Part shown: positions 53,627 to 62,578 of the stretch, one piece after another | Position numbering within the stretch: position 1 is the stretch's first letter | Layout of the letters: each line of letters begins with the position of its first letter | Origin: Saprospiraceae bacterium | GTDB lineage: Bacteria > Bacteroidota > Bacteroidia > Chitinophagales > Saprospiraceae | Direction of reading: 5' to 3' | Length of the DNA stretch: 64,000 bases | NCBI GenBank assembly: GCA_016714985.1 | Contig: JADKBS010000018.1 | Location: 62,001-126,000, forward strand | Notes under the pieces: model-generated | Databases searched by the model: none | Seen by the model: only the letters and a program-made list of their open reading frames with translations | Told to the model about the DNA's origin: nothing | Position numbers and translations under genes: made by a program

Positions 53627-53980
53627 TCAGTTCGTATTGAGGCTTTGGCTCGAATTGCTCACGGCACTCACCAACTGGTGCCAGGTGGTGACGAGGCCGT
53701 TGAGGAAGTCCTTGCCGTCGGTGGTCAGGGTGTAGTACTTGCGGGGAGGGCCGCTGACCGATTCCCGCCAGGTATAGTCCAACAGGCCAGCACTTTTCAG
53801 GCGGGCCAGCAGGGGGTACATGGTGCCTTCCACCACCATCAGCTCCGATTTTTCGAGCCGCTTGATGATGTCCGTCGGGTAGGCCTCGCCCTCATCCGAG
53901 ATGATGGACAGGATGCAGAGTTCCAAAATGCCCTTCCGCATCTGTTGGGTCGTATTGTCTAAGAGTCCTTGAACTTTCAT
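53627..53980 (-). CDS. PadR-family transcriptional regulator
   Basis: A 117-residue winged-helix regulator. RKGILELCILSIISDEGEAY, IIKRLEKSELMVVEGTMYPL and ARLKSAGLLDYTWRESVSGP with PRKYYTLTTDGKDFL are the PadR signature. It should repress itself and the PspC gene downstream (146 bases away). ATG 53980 starts MKVQGLLDNTTQQ; a longer frame from 54058 translates word repeats (CATGGCTTCATTGTTTCATG type). Confidence 0.93.
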   Translation of the reverse strand: MKVQGLLDNTTQQMRKGILELCILSIISDEGEAYPTDIIKRLEKSELMVVEGTMYPLLARLKSAGLLDYTWRESVSGPPRKYYTLTTDGKDFLNGLVTTWHQLVSAVSNSSQSLNTN

Positions 53981-54245
53981 TGCTGCACGGTTACATGGCT
54001 TCATTGTTTCATGGCTGCACTGCCTCATTGTTTCATGGTTGGTAGCACACAGTGGCAATTGAACGGTGAAACAAACGGTGAATAAAGCAGTGAATCCATG
54101 TTTGATGAGGCAAATCTACGACATGGCAAGCTACTATGCAATACCAAGTAGCTTTTTTAGCAAGGAATTTTTGATGAACAGGTAGCTTGCATCGACGAAG
54201 GGTGTGAAAAATTAGTTAAAAAACATGAATGGAAACTTTGAATCG

Positions 54246-54276
54246 TTGGCACAGCAAAACTTGCAACTTACCTTTA
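54246..54276 (+). promoter_or_regulatory. Bacteroidota-type promoter
   Basis: TTG at 54246-54248, a 20-base spacer and TACCTTTA at 54269-54276 (one mismatch to TAnnTTTG) precede the lipoprotein gene at 54342 by about 65 bases. The remaining spacer 53981-54245 holds only word repeats. Confidence 0.35.
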
Positions 54277-54341
54277 GTGCATGTAATAGAAAGCTGCACA
54301 TTTTGACAGCGAACAGTTTTTTCAGATAAAAAACACTAACG

Positions 54342-55265
54342 ATGAAGACACTGCTTTTTTCACCCTTGTTTTTCCTTTTCCTGTGTTCTTGCAAAAACGA
54401 ACCATTGCCGGATGAACCTATCAACTACCTCCCACTGCCGAAAATCGAAGTTTCGGAGGTGCCAATCTGGATTAATGAGGAATGCCAGGAGAAAAGCATC
54501 ATGGTTGAGATTGATGAAGGCATAAAAAAAGGCCTTTCTTTTCAAATTGATGGAGAGGTTTTGGTTGCATCAGAGGTGCAAGTAAAGGGAAAGAGGCATG
54601 TATTTAGTCTAATCTTGCCCGAAGGAAAGCGACACAAACAGCTAACAATTAAATCTTTAGGAGATAAAGGTGTCCCCATTTCCTATCCAGTCCAAATTCA
54701 TTATTTTAAGCAAGGAGATACATTGGATTTCTATGGTCCAAGTTCTTTCGAAAAGCAACTACAATCTTTTTTTTATCCAATGGAATGTTGGCCAAATTAT
54801 GAGGGAGGCGTCATCAAAGGGGGAAGGGATTATGGCATCAGTTATACCTACAGCCGAAAAGACGAAGTTGTAGGCGATAGTTTGTATAGAACGATAAAGT
54901 TGAGCGATATGAAGTTCAGCAGTTTAGACAGCAAAGAAGAATACCGGATTGAGCCAGCTATAAGTCGTACGTTTTCCGTAAGAAACTATGCTGGACTTGA
55001 ACCGTCAAATAGTGTTTTTGGCAGTGTGCATAAATCAGTTCCAGGGAAGGATATAGGTATCAACACTGAGTTCACTGTCGGCTTAGGTTTGACGGCAGTT
55101 GAAGATGGTTTGCCCACTTATTTTATAATGGGTCTTGTTCAAGGCAATCAGTTTAAGCTTAGGGCGAAAGAATGCTTCCAATATGATACGTTGGAAATCG
55201 TTCCGCTTAAGTTGCCTGGCTCGTATCAAATTGTTTTGACAAAATGTGATTGGGCTACTGAATAG
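54342..55265 (+). CDS. Lipoprotein of unknown function
   Basis: A 307-residue protein. The signal MKTLLFSPLFFLFLCSCKNE has the lipobox LCSCK. The mature part is beta-rich (KIEVSEVPIWINEECQEKSI, GLSFQIDGEVLVASEVQVKG) with two later Cys in MECWPN and KECFQ. I recognise no family. It is AT-richer than its neighbours, which may reflect acquisition. It is probably transcribed alone from the promoter at 54246. Confidence 0.7.
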   Translation: MKTLLFSPLFFLFLCSCKNEPLPDEPINYLPLPKIEVSEVPIWINEECQEKSIMVEIDEGIKKGLSFQIDGEVLVASEVQVKGKRHVFSLILPEGKRHKQLTIKSLGDKGVPISYPVQIHYFKQGDTLDFYGPSSFEKQLQSFFYPMECWPNYEGGVIKGGRDYGISYTYSRKDEVVGDSLYRTIKLSDMKFSSLDSKEEYRIEPAISRTFSVRNYAGLEPSNSVFGSVHKSVPGKDIGINTEFTVGLGLTAVEDGLPTYFIMGLVQGNQFKLRAKECFQYDTLEIVPLKLPGSYQIVLTKCDWATE

Positions 55266-55434
55266 GGGAACAGTTTTTTTTACGTAAATGGTAGAAGTTT
55301 AATAATTCCAAAACTGTGCTACTCCGCTATGAAATGTCCATAATTTGACGAGTTGCTGCTTTAGTGATGTTTATGTTGGCCGTAAACGAGTCCATCCTTT
55401 AAATTGTGCTCGAAAACTAAAACACCGTGCTGCT

Positions 55435-56400
55435 ATGAAAACCTTTTTCACGCTGTTCTGCCTGCTATTGATTGGTTGCTTAGCTCAAGCCCAATCCACT
55501 TTTGCCAAGCCCGACTCCATTGGCGAGCATTTCGATGAACATTTCCTGGATTTGCCCGACCTGGCCCGAAAGCTTTCAAGGCCGTTTGGCTCGGAAGCGG
55601 AGAAAGCCCGTGTGCTGTTTGCATGGATTGCCCATCACATTGCCTTTGATGTCGAAAAATACGAAAACCCGCCCGCCTTGGGCCGCTTCGTTGCGAGGAC
55701 GGAAAAAGAGATGCAACGGCTGAACCAGGAGCGAATTGAGCGGGAGTTGCAACAGACCTTGAGGTACGGCAAGGGCATCTGCCAAGATTACAGCCAACTC
55801 TACAAGGCGATGTGCAGGGCAGTCGGGTTGGAGTGCATGACCGTGAGCGGCCAGACGAGGGATTTTTTCAAACCTTCCCGGTCCAGCCATTTTTCACCGC
55901 ATACTTGGAACGTGGTGAAAATTGACGGGCAATGGCAATTGCTGGATGTGACCTGGGGTGCTGGCTATGTGATGAACGGGCGGTTTGTGAGGCATTTCAG
56001 CCCCGGCTATTTCATGACGCCACCGGCTTGGTTTGCCCAGAGCCACCTGCCCAATCTCGTGGAGTGGCAATTGCTCAAGGTGCCCGTCATGCGACGGCAT
56101 TTCCCGCTCCAGCCCCTGCTCAACATCGGTCAGCAGGACTACCCCTTGCTCGATTTTTCGCCCAAGTTGGAAATGGGTGCCGACGGCCTCGCCCAACTCC
56201 GCTTCAAGTTTGAGCGCACGCCTTCTGCCTTCTTTGTGACAAATGGCCATACAGACAACCAAGTGCTGTTCTCGCAAACAATGGAGGCGGACTGGGTGGT
56301 GCTGCATTTCCCCATCTCCAACCTGACACAGGTGACGGTTTATATGGGCGATAGGGGTGGCTCTAAGCTGGAGTGGTTGGGGAAATATGATGTGAAGTAG
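55435..56400 (+). CDS. Secreted transglutaminase-like protein
   Basis: A 321-residue protein with signal peptide MKTFFTLFCLLLIGCLAQAQ. The core has the Cys-His-Asp arrangement of transglutaminase-like proteins: GKGICQDYSQLYKAMCRAVG (Cys), SHFSPHTWNVVKIDGQW (His) and LLDVTWGAGYV (Asp). It may cleave or crosslink proteins outside the cell; similar proteins resemble kyphoscoliosis peptidase. ATG 55435 begins the signal peptide; the 55345 start is rejected. Confidence 0.87.
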   Translation: MKTFFTLFCLLLIGCLAQAQSTFAKPDSIGEHFDEHFLDLPDLARKLSRPFGSEAEKARVLFAWIAHHIAFDVEKYENPPALGRFVARTEKEMQRLNQERIERELQQTLRYGKGICQDYSQLYKAMCRAVGLECMTVSGQTRDFFKPSRSSHFSPHTWNVVKIDGQWQLLDVTWGAGYVMNGRFVRHFSPGYFMTPPAWFAQSHLPNLVEWQLLKVPVMRRHFPLQPLLNIGQQDYPLLDFSPKLEMGADGLAQLRFKFERTPSAFFVTNGHTDNQVLFSQTMEADWVVLHFPISNLTQVTVYMGDRGGSKLEWLGKYDVK

Positions 56401-56580
56401 GGTGGGGTCAAAATATACTGCCATCCCAAATATACTCGCCGAAGCCACTTGCTGAGGCAGTTTTTTTGAAGAAACGCCAAGGGTACTGTCAAATTGCTTG
56501 CCCCAAAAGCGCATTTGTCACAAATTCCCTCATATTTGGCGCACTAAAATCCTTCATCCACAATTCTAAAATTTGTCCAA

Positions 56581-57831
56581 ATGAGTACAACTACCTTACG
56601 CCTTGGCAAAACGGACCAAGGCTCAATACCTGCCGACCTTTCAAAATACTTTGGTGCTTACCACGCCAGCATGGCTGCTGCCCTGAAAGCTAAGCGAGCG
56701 TTTAGGGAGGAGGCAAACGGTGTATGGAAGCCTTTCGAGGAGATTCCCGGCACGGAAGTCAAAGCTTTGCAGCAGTTCCTCAAAGACGCCGGATTCATGC
56801 CCAATTCGAAACTGAACGGCATCTACGACTATTCGACGCAAGCGGCCGTACGCCTCTTCCAGGAATATATCCGCACCGTGGAAGGTGACGCCTCCATTGG
56901 CACACCCGATGGCGTTGCAGGTTCCACCACCTTTCGTTTTATCGAAAAATGGAAGGCGGAAAAACAGGGCAAGCCGGAGTTTGTCTGCGAATGGGGCAGG
57001 TCTTCTTCGCAAGCAGGCTCGGCGGATTTCAATTACTGGCTAAACATTTTACAAGAGGCGAAAGCATTTTACTCGACCCAGCACAATCCCATCCTGGCCT
57101 TGTCGGAAAAACATACCCGTCCCGGCGATACCAAAAAGATAAAGGATTGGGATGTATCTCCCGACACCGTACACCTCATTGGAATACGCCGCAAGCAGGA
57201 GGCCAACATCAGGAGGCGGGAAAACGACGACCTTTTCGTATTGCTTATCAAGGGCATGGTCTTCAAGTTTTGGGGTTCTACAGACCCAAACCAAAACATC
57301 ATCAAAAGAAGAGACGAACCTTTTCTCATCGAGGGGCAGCACAGCTATAAGTTCGGCTGGCACAAGGTCAGTGACGCACAAGAAGTTTATCGGGCCTTTG
57401 AGCCTGCCACCGTGGGTGTGCTGGTGTTTCGGGACAGAAACAACAACGATTCGCTGGATGAATCTGATATTGCCCGGGGCTTGGATGCCGTTCCCAACGA
57501 AACCATCAATATCCACTGGTCGGGCAAGGGAGGGGCTAATTTTTCGGCTGGGTGCCAGGTGATCGCTGGGCAAAGCTACAGCAACCACAAAGGCAAGGTC
57601 ATTGACTGCACTGCTTTCGCCTCCCTCAACTACGATGGTTTGGCGCAGGGAAAGACCCGTGGTGCCTATAATATGCTGACAGACTTGATACTCAGCTACC
57701 TACCGGAAGGCGTCTTTACCATCGCTTACACCCTTGCAAGGGATGAAACTTTCTTGAGGACGACGGACATCAACGAGGAGATGATAGCAGCATGGGGAGA
57801 TCAAATTAGGCGGAACACGGGAGAGGTGTGA
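56581..57831 (+). CDS. Peptidoglycan-binding-domain protein of unknown function
   Basis: A 416-residue cytosolic-looking protein (no signal peptide). Residues about 55-115 (EVKALQQFLKDAGFMPNSKL, NGIYDYSTQAAVRLFQEYI) form a PG_binding_1-type domain. The second half shows LLIKGMVFKFWGSTDPNQN, LVFRDRNNNDSLDESDIARG and IHWSGKGGANFSAGCQVIAG, which resembles a hydrolase-type pattern with conserved Trp, Ser and Cys. A related peptidoglycan-binding-like segment occurs in the CHAT protein at 45847. It may be an exported enzyme by another route or a toxin; the function is not established. Confidence 0.8.
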   Translation: MSTTTLRLGKTDQGSIPADLSKYFGAYHASMAAALKAKRAFREEANGVWKPFEEIPGTEVKALQQFLKDAGFMPNSKLNGIYDYSTQAAVRLFQEYIRTVEGDASIGTPDGVAGSTTFRFIEKWKAEKQGKPEFVCEWGRSSSQAGSADFNYWLNILQEAKAFYSTQHNPILALSEKHTRPGDTKKIKDWDVSPDTVHLIGIRRKQEANIRRRENDDLFVLLIKGMVFKFWGSTDPNQNIIKRRDEPFLIEGQHSYKFGWHKVSDAQEVYRAFEPATVGVLVFRDRNNNDSLDESDIARGLDAVPNETINIHWSGKGGANFSAGCQVIAGQSYSNHKGKVIDCTAFASLNYDGLAQGKTRGAYNMLTDLILSYLPEGVFTIAYTLARDETFLRTTDINEEMIAAWGDQIRRNTGEV

Positions 57832-57852
57832 GCTTGGTGTTTGGGGAAACGC

Positions 57853-58518
57853 TCATTTCCCCAACTCCTTGACCCTGATGTTCCGAAAACGAACGACATC
57901 GCCATGCCCCAAAAAGCCAATATGGCCCTTGGTTCTCTTTAAGCCAGGGTGGTCATTGCCGTCCATTGTCCCATTTTTGCTGGCTTCCAATAGGTCGCCG
58001 TCCACGATGGCCGTGCCGTTCAAGATGACCTTGATTTTCGAGCCTTCAACGATGACTTCCTCCGAGTTCCATTCCCCAACGGGCTTTAAGTAATCCCGTT
58101 TGGCAGGGATGATGCCATACACGGAGCCATGGTACTGGTAGGGTTTCAGGTTGGCGTACTTCTCGGCGGTGTTGTCCAAAATCTGGATTTCCTTGCCCAC
58201 GTAGGCCGCATCGCCTTCCAATGGAGCGTGGATGCCGAGGCCGTTGTTCGCCCCCGGCGTCAATTGGAATTCGAATCGGAAGCTGAAATTGCTGTATTCG
58301 CCTTCGGTAAAAAGGTTGCCACCGCTGCCGCCACCGTCAGGTTTTACCACGATGACCCCGTTCTCGACCACGTAGGATTGCTTGTTGCCCACCCAACCAT
58401 CTAAGTTTTTGCCATTGAATAAGGTGGTGAAGCCTTTATCTGTCAGGTTTTTTTGCGTTCCGCAGCTAAGCAGGAAGCCGCTAAAAATTAATGCAGTGCA
58501 GTAGGTAAGTATTTTCAT
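57853..58518 (-). CDS. DUF1080 (3-keto-disaccharide hydrolase-type) lipoprotein
   Basis: A 221-residue lipoprotein: signal ILTYCTALIFSGFLLSCGTQ with lipobox LLSCG. The domain reads FTTLFNGKNLDGWVGNKQSY, FSFRFEFQLTPGANNGLGIH, NTAEKYANLKPYQYHGSVYG and HIGFLGHGDVVRFRNIRVKE, the DUF1080 jelly-roll fold. Members act on glycans and many are glycan-binding or keto-sugar hydrolases. It stands alone, on the minus strand, converging with the upstream gene. Confidence 0.93.
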   Translation of the reverse strand: MKILTYCTALIFSGFLLSCGTQKNLTDKGFTTLFNGKNLDGWVGNKQSYVVENGVIVVKPDGGGSGGNLFTEGEYSNFSFRFEFQLTPGANNGLGIHAPLEGDAAYVGKEIQILDNTAEKYANLKPYQYHGSVYGIIPAKRDYLKPVGEWNSEEVIVEGSKIKVILNGTAIVDGDLLEASKNGTMDGNDHPGLKRTKGHIGFLGHGDVVRFRNIRVKELGK

Positions 58519-58718
58519 TGCTCAATTTTGGATTAATATAATTTAGGCTGACATGGCTTTTTGTTAAAACCCAAAGGTAATCATATCTTGATGGTGACTC
58601 CTCTCATAATAGACTTTCAAAGAACCTATAATCAGGTTGCCCTTGCCTAAGAAAGGTGGCTCATAAATCGAAAAACGCTACACTGACGAAGCGGACTTCA
58701 CTAGCCCACCCGAGGCGC

Positions 58719-58751
58719 AACGTCGGCAGGGTTGCGAACCCTTCCGACGTT
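58719..58751. repeat. Palindrome AACGTCGG...CCGACGTT
   Basis: AACGTCGGCAGGGTT, loop GCG and AACCCTTCCGACGTT form a 15-base stem with one mismatch. It directly adjoins the stop of the STAND remnant at 58751. No T-run follows. The rest of 58519-58718 holds nothing I can support. Confidence 0.7.
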
Positions 58752-58866
58752 TAATCCTCCCGCCACTGCCCCACAAAATACTCCTGCAAGAGGCGGTGCC
58801 TGAACCGCCAAGTTGCCCCGTCGGTTTCGAGGAGGTGGCTGGCGGTAGTTTCGTTGAGGAAAATTA
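58751..58866 (-). pseudogene. C-terminal remnant of a STAND/NACHT-type NTPase, copy A
   Basis: The minus-strand frame reads FLNETTASHLLETDGATWRF, then RHRLLQEYFVGQWRED and TAA. WRFRHRLLQEYF is the helix that ends the NACHT helical region in STAND ATPases. Only about 38 residues remain; no ATPase domain lies upstream because the PIN gene begins there. Compare copy B at 59583. Confidence 0.6.
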
Positions 58867-59322
58867 TTCTTTTTCTGCCCTTAATTTTTCTCGAATGGCA
58901 AAAAGTTCAACAGAGGTAAGGCATTTCGAGTATCCCCTCTGATGACGGAGGTGGTTGATGAGCAGTTTATCGCCCGTCCATAATTGCGCATTTAAGTAGT
59001 TGCTGAGCGTGACGAAGGCGATGTCGTCAATGTCAACGTCCCGCACAAGTGGCAGGGCTTCTTCCCAGAATTGGTAAGGAATGATTTCTTCCGAATGGAA
59101 TTTCAATCGGGAAAATACCAAGTTCTTGGCTTCCTCGAATTCGTCTTCCGACAGCCCGGATATGTCCATCAGCCGTTCCCGGTGCTTATGGATTTCGAGG
59201 CGCAGGTATTGGCAGGCATGAAATTCGAGCAGCTCTTCGGAGTTCATCAGCAGGTCGCCAATCTTGGTCTCTGTGTTTAGGATGGCGCTGAAGGCGATGT
59301 TCGTGTCCACGACGATTTTCAC
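58864..59322 (-). CDS. PIN-domain toxin
   Basis: A 152-residue PIN nuclease-like protein. The acidic catalytic positions appear in KIVVDTNIAFSAIL (first Asp), the DVDIDDIAFVTLSNYLN stretch (third acidic group) and LWTGDKLLINHLR (last Asp). It should cleave RNA in a metal-dependent way. It overlaps the antitoxin gene by 4 bases. The two lie between duplicate STAND-type remnants, with the toxin's end abutting copy A. Confidence 0.85.
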   Translation of the reverse strand: MKIVVDTNIAFSAILNTETKIGDLLMNSEELLEFHACQYLRLEIHKHRERLMDISGLSEDEFEEAKNLVFSRLKFHSEEIIPYQFWEEALPLVRDVDIDDIAFVTLSNYLNAQLWTGDKLLINHLRHQRGYSKCLTSVELFAIREKLRAEKE

Positions 59323-59525
59323 GGCCGCAAGAGTTTGTCCTTATTGGCCTCCCACCAGCCCTTGTTCACTTCCTTGGCCAATTGGTCAACCTGTTCCTGC
59401 TTGGCTTTGCTGGCCTCTACCGCCGTTTTATAGCTCAAATAATCGAGCAGCCGCTGCACGTCCTCCGTGTTGGTCGTGGCTGGCAGCTTGATGATGATTT
59501 CCTTGTCCGTCCTTTCGATGGTCAT
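59319..59525 (-). CDS. Antitoxin of the PIN toxin
   Basis: A 68-residue protein: MTIERTDKEIIIKLPATTNT forms a beta-rich start, then helix EDVQRLLDYLSYKTAVEASK and a charged tail ending WWEANKDKLLRP. It directly precedes the PIN gene with a 4-base overlap (TCAT on the plus strand). This is the usual layout of PIN toxin-antitoxin pairs and it should repress its own promoter. Confidence 0.75.
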   Translation of the reverse strand: MTIERTDKEIIIKLPATTNTEDVQRLLDYLSYKTAVEASKAKQEQVDQLAKEVNKGWWEANKDKLLRP

Positions 59526-59582
59526 TTTGCGAGATTTTGCTTTGCAAACTTACCATTTTTGGGCGAGGTTTCAAAATGCGGG

Positions 59583-59653
59583 CTACTCCTTCCATTGGTT
59601 GGCAAAATACTCCTGCAAGATGCGGTGGCAAAAGCGCCACGAGGCTATCTATT
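59583..59653 (-). pseudogene. C-terminal remnant of a STAND/NACHT-type NTPase, copy B
   Basis: The minus-strand frame reads IASWRFCHRILQEYFANQWK, then E and TAG. It is closely related to copy A (WRF-HR-LQEYF-QW-E). Only about 22 residues are readable. The bases to 59728 hold no gene. Confidence 0.55.
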
Positions 59654-59728
59654 AGGCGGTTGTATGGGAAGATGTGGGTGGCTGGAGATTTTGCAGAGAC
59701 TATGTTTCGGACTAATCCATTATGTTAC

Positions 59729-60447
59729 CTACTTTTTTACTGGTCTTATGATTTTGCCATCACCCCCTATGTAATAATAAATATCTCCCTTTCTAACTTG
59801 TGTGCAAATGATGCCTTTTAAATCTTCAGTATAATAATCAGTAAATTCTCCTATGCCATCATATTCAAAAGGAGCAATGATTCCTCCCTTACTATTTATC
59901 ACGCCCCATTTTCCGTTTTTTTTAACTCCTGCTAAACCAAAGGAAAAATGGGCTGCATCTTCATAAATAAAAGGAATAACAATTTCATCTTTATAGTTTA
60001 TATATCCAAATTTTCCGTTTTTCTCCACCCATGCTAACTTATTTTTCCCAAAACAGCGATCACCAGAATCATATTTTGCCGGAATTAGGACGCTGTAATT
60101 TTTATGCATAAATCCAGTTTTTCCATTTTACCAAATTTATGAGGCCGTCCAAATTCTAAATCATTAATAAAGTCATACTCAATCGGGACAACAATCTGGC
60201 CTTGGCGATTCATAACTCCATATTTTTTAATATTAGGATCATATATCACGCACAATGGATAATCAAATTGTGTGAATGAACTACCTTGGCCTCTATATTT
60301 TGTGAGTCTAATTTTTCCATTGCTATATTTAAAATAAATATTCCCGTCTTTTTCACTAACATAAGCCCATATTTCGGGCTTTTTACTTCCATTTGTATCA
60401 TCATTTTTTGAAGATGAAATTTCTTTTTTTTTGTACATTATCATCAA
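59729..60447 (-). CDS. WG-repeat C-terminal part of the TIR gene (two frames)
   Basis: Two overlapping minus-strand frames (60085-60447 and 59729-60109) together read as WG/DUF3601-type beta-repeats: IKKYGVMNRQGQIVVPIEYD, VEKNGKFGYINYKDEIVIPF and VKKNGKWGVINSKGGIIAPF. They continue the TIR protein after a shift at the A9 run near 60431-60439. They join each other after a shift at the A5 run near 60117-60121, where one more A gives EKTGFMHKNYSVL. WG repeats are ligand- or protein-binding modules. Confidence 0.7.
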
Positions 60448-61405
60448 ATGGTTGCTGTTTAGGGGGCAGGGTGTCCAAAACTACAATTAAATTTGAATCT
60501 TTTAAGGCATGTTTGTCAATAGTGATTGAATCTTTAAAGCTTTTAAACATCTCTGGGGCCTCCGTCAATAATTTATTGCAAATCAACGAGTTAAAAACAA
60601 ATATCATTACCAAGGCCACTCCACTTCCCCACGCCCACGGCGAGCGCAAGCCACGACCTAGCGTGGCCAATTTTTGCTTGCGGCGCAGGGCGATGGTGGC
60701 TTTTTGCTGGCGCTCTTCTTCGGCCCTTTTCTGCCGATCTGCATCTTCTTGCTGGTGGCGGCGCTCCGCTTCGGCGGCATCCCGGCGTCGCTGCTCGTCG
60801 AGCTGTCTTTGACGTTCAGCGGCGGCTTCCTGTTCTTTTTGACGGCGGCTTGCTTCCTCAGTGGCTTTGCGTTCCGCCTCCTGCCATTGGCGGGCCTGCT
60901 CCTCGGCAAGCTGGAATTCGGCTTCTATGCGTTCCTGTACTGCTTGGCGCTGGCGCTCCTGATTTTCAAGCATGCTCCATAGGGAGCCGATGGCGTCGCT
61001 GTAGGCATCATCCCGGTCAGGCCAATTAGTCACGGGACGCCCATCTTTGGGCAGGGCCTGCAAAACCTTAAGCGGGGTGGCTTGCCAGAGGCAGGAGCGC
61101 ACGATGAGGGGCACTACCCTCGCTTCCCCGGCGTGGTGACGGGCAAGGGCATCGGACATTTCTTTTTCATAAAAATAGTCAGAGTTGATGGCATCGGCGC
61201 TGACCAGCAGTAGGATGATATCGGCATCGTGGAGGTTGTCTTTGATAGCCTGTTCCCACACGGCACCGGGTTCTATCCTGCCATCATACCAGATTTTGAC
61301 CTTGCCTGTGCGTTCGAGCGGGCGCAGGTGCTTACGCAGCTCTTCGAGCAGGTTGGCATCCTGTCGGGAATAGGCGATGAAGATTTTGAAAGGGCTGTCA
61401 GCCAT
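60401..61405 (-). CDS. TIR-domain protein with coiled coil and TM helix (5' part)
   Basis: A 334-residue frame. Residues about 1-145 form a TIR domain: FKIFIAYSRQDANLLEELRK, the Glu-containing IEPGAVWEQAIKDNLHDADI, and IILLLVSADAINSDYFYEKE with the usual E-M after the YEKE region. A long Glu/Arg/Gln-rich coiled coil (about 150-240) is followed by one membrane helix, WAWGSGVALVMIFVFNSLIC. The frame ends at an A-rich run, and WG repeats continue in the next frame (59729-60447). TIR domains in bacteria either cleave NAD+ or form scaffolds. It faces away from the AraC gene. Confidence 0.85.
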   Translation of the reverse strand: MADSPFKIFIAYSRQDANLLEELRKHLRPLERTGKVKIWYDGRIEPGAVWEQAIKDNLHDADIILLLVSADAINSDYFYEKEMSDALARHHAGEARVVPLIVRSCLWQATPLKVLQALPKDGRPVTNWPDRDDAYSDAIGSLWSMLENQERQRQAVQERIEAEFQLAEEQARQWQEAERKATEEASRRQKEQEAAAERQRQLDEQRRRDAAEAERRHQQEDADRQKRAEEERQQKATIALRRKQKLATLGRGLRSPWAWGSGVALVMIFVFNSLICNKLLTEAPEMFKSFKDSITIDKHALKDSNLIVVLDTLPPKQQPFDDNVQKKRNFIFKK

Positions 61406-61635
61406 GCAGGTGGTTGTTCGTTGTTTTTGGCGAAGATAGAGCTAATTTTTTTTTCTAAAGTGTGACACATGCTCGGCTTAGGTTGGAACGGTGAACAATC
61501 CGCTAAAATACGCTTGATTCCCGATTCCCCCGCATTTCCGCCATACACCTTGCCATTCCGACCAAAGAACTTTTGAAATGCCACCGTGTTGTTTAACCTT
61601 CAATTGCTCGAATCGCCAATTACCATTTTCACCAC

Positions 61636-62461
61636 ATGGAGTTCAAAGGAAATACGCACGAATACCTTCGCTTGGAGCAAATCACTTCCGACAATGCTGC
61701 CATCGTAAAAGAAAGCATCGAGAGCGGATTGACCCTTCTCTGGATGACCGCCGATGGCAACCGCCTCAAGGTTGACGGCAAGGACAATGTTTTCCAAAAC
61801 AACGAAGTCATTTGCCTGACCGAATTTCACCACACGGAAGTACATGCGGTCACGTCCATGCGCATGGTGCGTTTCAACCGCCCTTTTTTCTGCATCATTG
61901 ACCACGACTCGGAGGTGGGCTGCCGGGGCATCCTGTTTTTTGGTGCTTCGCAACTGCCCGTTTTCCGCATCCCGGACACTGAACTGGAGAAGTTCGACAC
62001 GCTTTGGAAGATGTTTTTGATAGAAATGCAATCGAAGGACGACCTGCAAATCGAGATGCTGCAAATGATGCTCAAGCGGCTGCTGATACTTTGCACCCGG
62101 CTTTACAAGGAGCAGCGCCAGTTGGCACCGTTGGCCAAAAACAACCTCGACCTCGTGCGGGAATTCAATTTCTTGGTGGAGTCCCATTTTAAGACCAAGC
62201 ACACCGTCGCCGACTACGCCGAGCTGCTCCACCGCTCGCCCAAGACCCTGTCCAACCTCTTCGCACAAGTCAGCCCCAAAACACCGCTGCAAATCATCAA
62301 CGAACGTAAAATGCTCGAAGCTCGCCAGGCTGTTGCGCTACACCGACCAAGCCGTCAGCGAGATTGCCTATTCCATTGGTTACGAGGACGTGCAGACCTT
62401 TTCCCGCTTTTTCAAGACGCAGGAAGGCGTGTCGCCAAGCGCTTTTCGGGAACAAAATTGA
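61636..62461 (+). CDS. AraC-family transcriptional regulator, frameshifted near the end
   Basis: The N-terminal roughly 190 residues form a cupin-like sensor (FKGNTHEYLRLEQITSDNA, GNRLKVDGKDNVFQNNEVI). The DNA-binding domain begins HTVADYAELLHRSPKTLSNL. After MLEARQ the frame drifts at about 62328; the next frame resumes LLRYTDQAVSEIAYSIGYED and VQTFSRFFKTQEGVSPSAF and ends at TGA 62459-62461. One G fewer at AGG restores it. The open frame to 62502 is therefore spurious at its end. It probably controls the AhpD-like and thioredoxin genes downstream. Confidence 0.85.
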
Positions 62462-62578
62462 TTTCGGGAAGAATTGCCAAGCCTTCGGGAATCCCTGCCT
62501 AACCTCGCCCTTCCGCCTGCCCCCATCTTTGTGTCATCATTTAAACAAAGATTTTCTAACTAAAAAAAACGCAGAAAG

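Noticed and set aside
56581..57831. Phage endolysin or prophage marker
   Set aside because: A peptidoglycan-binding-like domain is present, but there are no other phage genes nearby and no holin, tail or capsid genes.
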